From NCBI GenBank assembly GCA_030145945.1, contig JASLDK010000008.1, forward strand, positions 1-5,131: a stretch of 5,131 bases of DNA. Direction: 5' to 3'. A program made the translations under genes and the position numbers. Numbering within the stretch: position 1 is the first letter of the stretch; every line of letters begins with the position of its first letter. The notes under the pieces are model-generated. The model searched no databases. It had not been told where the DNA came from and saw only the letters and a program-made list of their open reading frames with translations. This document shows positions 1-4,466 of the stretch, in pieces. Source of the stretch: Nocardioides sp. (GTDB lineage: Bacteria > Actinomycetota > Actinomycetes > Propionibacteriales > Nocardioidaceae).

Positions 1-34
1 GGCTCAACCGCACCCAGTGGGTCGCGGTTGAGCC
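1..34. repeat. Near-perfect palindrome inside rarD
   Basis: The left arm is GGCTCAACCGCACCC (1-15), the loop is AGT (16-18), and the right arm is GGGT (19-22) plus GCGGTTGAGCC (24-34). All 15 pairs are Watson-Crick. The only interruption is an unpaired C at 23, which is also the base that breaks the expected rarD reading frame. The repeat touches the window edge, so it may extend further left. It lies in mid-gene, so it is not an obvious terminator of rarD. Confidence 0.85.
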
Positions 35-398
35 GCTCGTGCAGTGCCAACACCCCGAGCAGGATCGTGAACAGCGGGTTGATGAAGTACCCCAGGCTGG
101 TCTCCACCACGTGCCCGCTGTTGACGCCGTAGATGTAGGTGCCCCAGTTGGAGGTGATGATCGCCGCAGCCACGATCAGCAGCAGCGTCGTACGGCGATC
201 GCGCAGGATCTCGCGCAACGCCTCGACTCGGCGCAGGGCGACGACGAGAACGCCCATGACGACCAGGGACCACACCATGCGGTGGGCAAGGATCTCCGCC
301 GCTCCGCTCGGTTTCAGGTGCGGCCAGTAGAGCGGAAAGCCGCCCCACAACACGTAGGCGAGCACCCCCAGGAGGAAGCCGCGGCGCTGATCCGACAC
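1..398 (-). CDS. rarD: RarD-type EamA family permease, N-terminal part (cut by the window edge, possible frameshift)
   Basis: This is an inner-membrane drug/metabolite transporter of the EamA superfamily, RarD branch ('chloramphenicol-sensitive protein'); the true substrate of this branch is poorly known. About 132 residues are visible of a usual ~300. Family landmarks are in order: an N-terminal membrane segment at about residues 8-25 (AYVLWGGFPLYW), EILAHRMVWS at 35-44, a second segment to about 55, NWGTYIYGVNSGHVVETSLG at 84-103, then YFINPL at 104-109. This pattern matches E. coli RarD closely. The start is GTG at 398-396, the only start codon after an in-frame TAG at 410-408. There is no Shine-Dalgarno sequence. 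After ERLNR (residues 121-125) the frame stays open but reads DPLGAVE. Skipping base 23 gives THWV, which aligns with the MQWLAV expected at that point, so a frameshift or sequence error is likely. The gene is divergent from the secreted-protein gene at 529. Confidence 0.9.
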   Translation of the reverse strand, partial: MSDQRRGFLLGVLAYVLWGGFPLYWPHLKPSGAAEILAHRMVWSLVVMGVLVVALRRVEALREILRDRRTTLLLIVAAAIITSNWGTYIYGVNSGHVVETSLGYFINPLFTILLGVLALHERLNRDPLGAVE

Positions 399-404
399 AC
401 TGGG

Positions 405-410
405 ACTCTA
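405..410 (-). promoter_or_regulatory. Candidate -10 element for leaderless rarD mRNA
   Basis: On the minus strand, TAGAGT (410-405) fits the actinobacterial TAnnnT -10 pattern. It ends six bases before the rarD GTG start at 398, so transcription would begin at or next to the start codon. This agrees with the missing Shine-Dalgarno sequence. No convincing -35 is seen, which is common in actinobacteria. Leaderless transcription is inferred. Confidence 0.35.
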
Positions 411-489
411 GGACGTGGCCGTCCCGGCGCGTGGCCCAGGTCTCGCTCTGCCGTGTTTCAGGTCGCGCTCAGCTGGGCACGAGCCTCGT

Positions 490-499
490 GTTCATGAAC
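490..499. promoter_or_regulatory. Perfect 10-bp palindrome GTTCATGAAC, possible operator
   Basis: GTTCATGAAC is self-complementary. It lies 29 bases before the start of the secreted-protein gene, between that gene and divergent rarD. Dropping G490 would make a 14-bp palindrome (TCGTTCATGAACGA). Its position would suit a dimeric regulator or a promoter-proximal element, but I do not recognise a known consensus. The remainder of 399-528 shows no clear sigma-70 promoter for the plus-strand gene; from about 413 to 528 there is no TA dinucleotide at all. Confidence 0.3.
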
Positions 500-515
500 G
501 ATCCTCGATCTTGAG

Positions 516-521
516 AGGGAG
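516..521 (+). promoter_or_regulatory. Ribosome binding site of the secreted-protein gene
   Basis: AGGGAG lies seven bases before the ATG at 529. It decides the start: an upstream in-frame extension from 415 is open but lacks a ribosome binding site and would put non-signal sequence before the signal peptide. Confidence 0.7.
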
Positions 522-528
522 ATTCCCT

Positions 529-966
529 ATGCGATTCACTCGCACCATCTCCGTGCTGTTGGCGGCCTTCACGGCCACGCTCCTCGGCCTGACCCTGGCC
601 CCCGCAGCGCAGGCCACCGACACCGTGGCGGCCAAGCCCGCCGCTGCAGCCGCCCAGCAGGCCGGCGTGACGCCGCGCGAAATCGTCATCGCCGACTGCC
701 GCTGCACCACCACCAACGCGCGCAAGAAGCCGCTGTGGGCCAAGTTCTCGGTCAACCCGCTGGCGTCCGGCGTGAAGTTCAAGGTCTACGTGAAGTCCGG
801 AGGCAAGTGGCGCCTGGTCAAGAAGGCCAAGACCAACGCCGCCGGCATCACCAAGAAGATCGTGTTCCGCTCCCTGCACGCCGGCAAGACCAAGTACAAG
901 GTCGTCGCCAAGGGTGACGCGGTCTACGCCAAGGCCACCATGAAGGTCCCGGTCACGCGCCGTTGA
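529..966 (+). CDS. Small secreted protein of unknown function, likely Ig-like/beta-sandwich
   Basis: This 145-residue protein begins with a clear Sec signal peptide: basic MRFTR, a hydrophobic core at about residues 7-23, and an AQA site after residue 29 (A27-Q28-A29). The mature part of about 116 residues has an Ala-rich linker (34-45) and then a Lys-rich domain that alternates short hydrophobic strands with turns (KFKVYVKSGGKWRLVKKAKT at 83-102, KYKVVAKG at 122-129). It ends in KVPVTRR. The turn KTNAAGITKKIVF resembles secreted actinobacterial Ig-like repeat domains, but the family assignment is inferred from pattern only. A DCRC motif (C57, C59) holds the only two cysteines; a vicinal disulfide or metal site is possible. 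No LPXTG, lipobox or second membrane segment is seen, so the protein is probably released. It is transcribed alone, between a divergent rarD and a convergent korB. Function is unknown. Confidence 0.85.
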   Translation: MRFTRTISVLLAAFTATLLGLTLAPAAQATDTVAAKPAAAAAQQAGVTPREIVIADCRCTTTNARKKPLWAKFSVNPLASGVKFKVYVKSGGKWRLVKKAKTNAAGITKKIVFRSLHAGKTKYKVVAKGDAVYAKATMKVPVTRR

Positions 967-980
967 TGCGTTGATCGACA

Positions 981-1030
981 GCAACGACGACAAGCGCCGC
1001 CGAGCAATGCTCGGCGGCGCTTGTCGTTGC
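981..1030. terminator. Bidirectional intrinsic-type terminator hairpin
   Basis: A perfect 17-bp stem pairs 989-1005 with 1009-1025 around an AAT loop (1006-1008). It is extended by five further pairs (GCAAC 981-985 with GTTGC 1026-1030) across a three-base bulge. It lies 14 bases after the stop of the secreted-protein gene and 15 bases after the stop of korB, which converge here. No U-tract follows on either strand, as is usual for high-GC actinobacterial terminators. It probably serves both transcripts. Confidence 0.85.
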
Positions 1031-1045
1031 TCTGGGAGACCAGCC

Positions 1046-2167
1046 TCAGTCGATCGTCCAGGTGTCGCCGGCGTTGATGAGCGCAGTGAGGCGCTCGGTC
1101 GGACTGCCCTTGGCGGCGGCCTGCTCGCTGGCGAGGGTGACCTGGGCGCGGGCCTGGTCGTCGTACGTCGGGCGGTCGACCTGTCGGAAGATGCCGATCG
1201 GGCTCCGGTTGAGGAAGCCGGCGTCGGTGAGGCGCGAGATCGCGAACGCGGTCGACGGGTCGGACTGGTGGGCGTCGTGGACCAGGATCGCGTCGGCCGT
1301 CACGGAGGTGGTCTCGACGACCTCGACACCACCGGAGGCCGCCCGGACCAGGGCCTTGTCGCCCAGCCCGGTCGTCTCGTCGCGTGTCCCGAAGGTGATC
1401 GGCTCGCCGTGGGTGAGCGGGATGACGGCGTGCTGGGCGGCGTCGCGGTCGAAGTCCCCCATGCCCTTGATGGCGTCGAAGGCGCCGTCGTTGAAGATGG
1501 GGCAGTTCTGGTAGATCTCGACGAACGAGGTGCCGCGGTGGGCGGCTGCCGCGGCGAGCACGGCGGTGAGGTGCTTGCGGTCGGAGTCGATGGTCCGCGC
1601 GACGAAGGAGGCCTCGGCGCCGAGTGCCAGCGAGACCGGGTTGAACGGCTGGTCGACTGAGCCGACGGGGGTCGACTTGGTGACCTTGCCGACCTCGGAG
1701 GTGGGGGAGTACTGCCCCTTGGTCAGGCCGTAGATCCGGTTGTTGAACAGCAGGATCGTCATGTTGACGTTGCGGCGCAGCGCGTGGATGAGGTGGTTGC
1801 CGCCGATGGACAGCGCGTCGCCGTCACCGGTGACGACCCATACGGACAGGTCCTCGCGGGCCGTGGCGATGCCGGTCGCGATCGACGGCGCGCGGCCGTG
1901 GATCGAGTGCATGCCGTAGGTGTCGAGGTAGTAGGGGAACCGCGAGGAGCAGCCGATGCCGGAGACGAAGACGATGTTCTCGCGGCGCAGCCCGAGGTCG
2001 GGCAGGAACGACTGGACCGCCTTGAGGACGGCGTAGTCACCGCAGCCGGGGCACCAGCGGACCTCTTGGTCGCTGGAGAACTCCTTGGCGGTCTGCTTCA
2101 CGCCCTCGTCGACGGTGGGGACGAGGGCGGTGCCCAGCACGGGCATGGGGAGATCGATGGTGCTCAC
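1046..2167 (-). CDS. korB: 2-oxoglutarate (2-oxoacid):ferredoxin oxidoreductase, beta subunit
   Basis: This 373-residue subunit carries the thiamine diphosphate site and the [4Fe-4S] cluster of the cytoplasmic enzyme that oxidatively decarboxylates a 2-oxoacid to acyl-CoA and reduces ferredoxin. Cluster cysteines are visible: C39 and C42 in WCPGCGDY, C73 in IGCSSR, and C222 in YQNCPIF, the four-Cys set of two-subunit OFORs. The ThDP/Mg motif is GDGD at 114-117 followed by NNR at 142-144; HSIHGRAPSIATG (87-99) is also family-typical. There is only one cluster and no extra ferredoxin domain. The length matches the mycobacterial KorB type. The GTG start overlaps the korA stop as GTGA, with a GGAGG seven bases upstream. 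2-Oxoglutarate as substrate is inferred from resemblance to actinobacterial KorAB; other 2-oxoacids are not excluded. No ferredoxin or maturation gene follows; the next element is a terminator. Confidence 0.95.
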   Translation of the reverse strand: MSTIDLPMPVLGTALVPTVDEGVKQTAKEFSSDQEVRWCPGCGDYAVLKAVQSFLPDLGLRRENIVFVSGIGCSSRFPYYLDTYGMHSIHGRAPSIATGIATAREDLSVWVVTGDGDALSIGGNHLIHALRRNVNMTILLFNNRIYGLTKGQYSPTSEVGKVTKSTPVGSVDQPFNPVSLALGAEASFVARTIDSDRKHLTAVLAAAAAHRGTSFVEIYQNCPIFNDGAFDAIKGMGDFDRDAAQHAVIPLTHGEPITFGTRDETTGLGDKALVRAASGGVEVVETTSVTADAILVHDAHQSDPSTAFAISRLTDAGFLNRSPIGIFRQVDRPTYDDQARAQVTLASEQAAAKGSPTERLTALINAGDTWTID

Positions 2168-4161
2168 TGGGCAGCCTCCGCAGGGTTCGATTCGTGGTCG
2201 GCGGGCAGGTTGAGCCCGTGCTCACCGAGGTTGACCTCGCGGCCCTCGGCCTCGCCGACGAGCAGGCCGATGGCCTCGGCAAGCTCGGCGGCCTTGAGCG
2301 GCAGCCCGTAGACGTGGTTGTAGCCCTGGGCGTCGACGAGGTATTCGGCGCGCAGCATCTTGGAGAGCTGGCCGAGGTTCATCTCGGGGACGAGGACCTT
2401 GTCGTAGCCCTTGAGGATCTCGCCGAGATCCTGCGGGAACGGGTTGAGGTGGCGCAGGTGCACCTGCGCGACGTCGTAGCCCGCACGTCGCACGCGACGG
2501 CAGGCAGCGCCGATCGGGCCGTACGTCGAGCCCCAGCCGATCACGAGGACCTTGGCCTTGCCCGACGGGTCGTCGACCTGGAGCGGCGGGAGGGAGGCGG
2601 CGATCCGCTGTACCTTCTCCGCACGTAGCCGGACCATCGCGTCGTGGTTGGCGGGGTCATAGGAGATGTTGCCGTCGCCGTTGGCGACGGTGCCGCTCTT
2701 CTCCAGTCCGCCGATGCGGTGCTCGAGGCCGGCGGTGCCGGGGATCGCCCACGGACGGGCCAGGGTCTCGGGGTCGCGGAGGTAGGGCCAGAACTGGTCG
2801 TTCTCGCTGTCCCCCGATGCAACCGCCTTGGCGGAGGCGTGGTTGGCCTCGGTGGCGAAGTTCGCCTCGATGACCGGCAGGTCCTCGACGGACGGGATCG
2901 CCCACGGCTCGGAGCCGTTGGCGAGATAGCCGTCGGAGAGCAGGAACACGGGGGTGCGGTAGGTGATCGCGATCCGCGCGGCCTCGACGGCGGCGGCGAA
3001 GCAGTCACCGGGCGACTGGGGCGCCACGATCGGGACCGGGGCTTCGCCGTTGCGGCCGTACATCGCCTGCAGCAGGTCGGCCTGCTCGGTCTTGGTCGGC
3101 AGACCGGTGGAGGGTCCACCGCGCTGCACGTTGACGATGACGAGCGGCAGCTCGGTCATCACCGCGAGGCCGATCGCCTCGGACTTGAGCGCGATGCCGG
3201 GGCCCGAGGTGGTGGTGACCGCGAGTTGTCCGGCGAAGGCGGCGCCGATCGCGGCACCGATGCCGGCGATCTCGTCCTCGGCCTGCAGCGTGGTCACGCC
3301 GAAGGCCTTGTGCTTGCTGAGCTCGTGCAGGATGTCGGAGGCCGGGGTGATCGGGTAGGACCCCAGGAAGACGGGGAGGTCGGACCGCACGCCGGCCGCC
3401 ACGAGACCGTAGGACAGCGCCAGGTTGCCAGTGATGTTGCGGTAGGTGCCGGCGTTCATCCGGGCCGGCTTGATCTCGTACTGGACGACGAAGGTCTCGG
3501 TGGTCTCGCCGTAGTTCCAACCCGCCTTGAAGGCCGCGATGTTGGCGCCGAGGATGTCGGCGACCTTCGCGAACTTCTTCTCCAGGAAGGTGATGGTCGG
3601 CTCGGTGGGGCGGCCATACATCCACGACAGCAGGCCGAGGGCGAACATGTTCTTCGCGCGGGCGGCGTCCTTGCGGGAGAGTCCGAACTCCTTGACCGCC
3701 TCCACTGTGATGCCGGTCAGGTCGACGGGCTGGACCTGGAAGCCCGCGAGGATGTCGTCGACCTCACCCAGCTTGTCGAGCGGGTTGGAGGTGTAGCCGG
3801 CCTTCTCCAGGTTGCGCTTGGTGAAGTCGTGGGTGTCGACGATGATCGTCGCGCCGCGCGGCAGGTCACCGAGGTTGGCCTTGAGGGCGGCCGGGTTCAT
3901 CGCGACCAGCACGTCGGGCCGGTCGCCCGCAGTGAGGATGTCGTGGTCCGCGAAGTGGACCTGGAATGACGAGACACCCGGGATGGTGCCCTGGGGCGCG
4001 CGGATCTCGGCCGGGAAGTTGGGCAGCGTCACGAGGTCGTTGCCGAAGACGGCCGACTCCTGCGTGAACCGGTCGCCGGTCAGCTGCATGCCGTCACCGG
4101 AGTCGCCGGCGAACCGGATGATGACCCGGTCCAGCTGCTTGACCTGCTTGGTCTGACTCAC
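2164..4161 (-). CDS. korA: 2-oxoglutarate (2-oxoacid):ferredoxin oxidoreductase, fused gamma-alpha subunit
   Basis: This 665-residue partner of KorB is a natural fusion of the gamma and alpha domains. The gamma domain (about residues 11-190) opens with IRFAGDSGDGMQLTGDRF, with GDSGDG at 19-24, and includes FPAEIRAPQGT (49-59). The alpha pyrimidine-binding domain starts near 240 and holds YPITP at 269-273 (the substrate/ThDP-contacting motif), QAEDEIAGIGAAIGAAFAG, TSGPG (318-322) and QRGGPSTGLPTKTEQ (346-360). A transketolase C-terminal-like domain follows from about 536 (VLVIGWGSTYGP) to 635. The frame is open to an ATG at 4362, but I chose GTG at 4161: it has a GGAG five bases upstream, and the preceding 67 codons (RTPRRGLSWRSG...) have no family resemblance and cover the likely promoter. 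The KorA-KorB complex produces succinyl-CoA and reduced ferredoxin. Substrate choice is by analogy to the M. tuberculosis enzyme; domain identity is clear. Confidence 0.95.
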   Translation of the reverse strand: MSQTKQVKQLDRVIIRFAGDSGDGMQLTGDRFTQESAVFGNDLVTLPNFPAEIRAPQGTIPGVSSFQVHFADHDILTAGDRPDVLVAMNPAALKANLGDLPRGATIIVDTHDFTKRNLEKAGYTSNPLDKLGEVDDILAGFQVQPVDLTGITVEAVKEFGLSRKDAARAKNMFALGLLSWMYGRPTEPTITFLEKKFAKVADILGANIAAFKAGWNYGETTETFVVQYEIKPARMNAGTYRNITGNLALSYGLVAAGVRSDLPVFLGSYPITPASDILHELSKHKAFGVTTLQAEDEIAGIGAAIGAAFAGQLAVTTTSGPGIALKSEAIGLAVMTELPLVIVNVQRGGPSTGLPTKTEQADLLQAMYGRNGEAPVPIVAPQSPGDCFAAAVEAARIAITYRTPVFLLSDGYLANGSEPWAIPSVEDLPVIEANFATEANHASAKAVASGDSENDQFWPYLRDPETLARPWAIPGTAGLEHRIGGLEKSGTVANGDGNISYDPANHDAMVRLRAEKVQRIAASLPPLQVDDPSGKAKVLVIGWGSTYGPIGAACRRVRRAGYDVAQVHLRHLNPFPQDLGEILKGYDKVLVPEMNLGQLSKMLRAEYLVDAQGYNHVYGLPLKAAELAEAIGLLVGEAEGREVNLGEHGLNLPADHESNPAEAAQ
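2175..2179 (-). promoter_or_regulatory. korB ribosome binding site within the korA 3' end
   Basis: The minus strand reads GGAGG here, seven bases before the korB GTG at 2167 and inside the last codons of korA. With the 4-nt GTGA stop/start overlap (2164-2167), it points to translational coupling and equal synthesis of the two subunits. Confidence 0.75.
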
Positions 4162-4166
4162 GCCTG

Positions 4167-4170
4167 CTCC
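4167..4170 (-). promoter_or_regulatory. korA ribosome binding site deciding the GTG start
   Basis: GGAG on the minus strand lies five bases before the GTG at 4161. It supports a 665-residue KorA rather than the 732-residue version beginning at 4362. Confidence 0.6.
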
Positions 4171-4222
4171 ACTTCTCTCGACATCGCCACGCACGGGGGC
4201 GACGACAGCTTCAGGTGGCTCG

Positions 4223-4252
4223 ATTCTAGAGCCAAATCTAGAACACGTTCCA
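4223..4252 (-). promoter_or_regulatory. Candidate korA-korB promoter
   Basis: The minus strand has TAGAAT at 4228-4223, five of six matches to TATAAT. A weak upstream element TGGAAC (4252-4247) lies at 18-bp spacing. The predicted transcript would begin near 4216, giving a leader of about 55 nt before the korA GTG. The -35 match is poor, so the -10 is the main support. Confidence 0.35.
4224..4243. promoter_or_regulatory. Inverted repeat TTCTAGA-N6-TCTAGAA overlapping the korA -10
   Basis: Two 7-bp arms (4224-4230 and 4237-4243) face each other across GCCAAA. The left arm covers most of the candidate -10 hexamer of korA, the classic place for a repressor operator. Each arm contains CTAG, a tetranucleotide that is rare in most bacterial genomes. 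I do not recognise the consensus; the regulator is unknown. Confidence 0.5.
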
Positions 4253-4283
4253 CTTTTGCGTGGCCACCTGTCCAGTGTGCCCG

Positions 4284-4314
4284 CGCTCGCCCGAGCGAGG
4301 GGGTTCGAAAACCC
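4284..4314. repeat. Two small tandem hairpins in the korA/sbp intergenic region
   Basis: The first is CGCTCG-CC-CGAGCG (4284-4297); the second is GGGTT-CGAA-AACCC (4301-4314), three bases later. The second resembles a tRNA T-arm by chance, but no other tRNA parts surround it. They lie outside both predicted transcripts, so a DNA-level role or no role is most likely. The stretch 4253-4375 otherwise shows nothing recognisable besides an 8-bp GTGGCCAC palindrome at 4260-4267. Confidence 0.4.
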
Positions 4315-4375
4315 TGATCGCCACGATAGTCCGCGCCTCGGCGTACGCCCGAGCCTGTCCACTCGAACGCGGCAT

Positions 4376-4405
4376 TTGGTCGCTTAACTATCTAATGTGT
4401 ATTAT
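4376..4405 (+). promoter_or_regulatory. Candidate promoter of the sulfate-binding lipoprotein gene in an AT-rich island
   Basis: The stretch 4375-4421 has 15 G/C in 47 bases, far below its surroundings. TATTAT (4400-4405) matches five of six bases of the -10 consensus, with TTGGTC (4376-4381) at 18-bp spacing. The transcript would begin near 4412, giving a leader of about 55 nt. An imperfect inverted repeat (CTTAACT 4383-4389, AGTTTAAG 4414-4421, one bulge) flanks the -10 and could be a regulator site. Confidence 0.4.
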
Positions 4406-4422
4406 TCCACTTGAGTTTAAGA

Positions 4423-4443
4423 TCCGGCCCCCGAGAGGCCGGA
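4423..4443 (+). promoter_or_regulatory. Leader hairpin before the sulfate-binding lipoprotein gene
   Basis: TCCGGCC (4423-4429) pairs with GGCCGGA (4437-4443) around a seven-base loop, CCCGAGA. It would be near the 5' end of the predicted mRNA, ten bases before the Shine-Dalgarno sequence. It could stabilise the leader or affect ribosome access. It does not match any SAM riboswitch layout I know. Confidence 0.4.
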
Positions 4444-4453
4444 CCGAATGAGC

Positions 4454-4458
4454 AAGGA
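4454..4458 (+). promoter_or_regulatory. Ribosome binding site of the sulfate-binding lipoprotein gene
   Basis: AAGGA sits eight bases before the ATG at 4467. It selects that ATG over the out-of-frame ATG at 4448. Confidence 0.65.
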
Positions 4459-4466
4459 ACAGGTAC

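Noticed and set aside
455..480. SigB/SigF-like promoter GTTT-N16-GGGCAC for the secreted-protein gene
   Set aside because: The -10-like part departs from GGGTA at a key base, and such matches arise easily in GC-rich DNA.
4..497. Several open frames on both strands across the rarD region
   Set aside because: They conflict with the RarD reading frame, which has strong family motifs over 120 residues; the alternatives have Arg/Ala/Pro-rich shadow composition.
971..1660. 229-codon plus-strand open frame opposite korB, starting in the terminator
   Set aside because: It begins inside the terminator hairpin and mirrors korB codons; no ribosome binding site and no family resemblance.
2644..3969. 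441-codon plus-strand open frame opposite korA
   Set aside because: Its product is rich in Gly, Arg, Asp, Val and Leu and lacks recognisable motifs; it is the antisense shadow of a clearly conserved gene in GC-rich DNA.
4299..4315. tRNA T-arm-like GGTTCGAAAACC
   Set aside because: The five-base stem does not pair properly around a seven-base TTCGAAA loop, and no anticodon arm, D-arm or acceptor stem is found nearby.
4423..4466. SAM riboswitch or poly-cysteine attenuator upstream of sbp
   Set aside because: Only one simple hairpin is visible, with no pseudoknot-type layout, and the short upstream frame has one Cys codon rather than a run.
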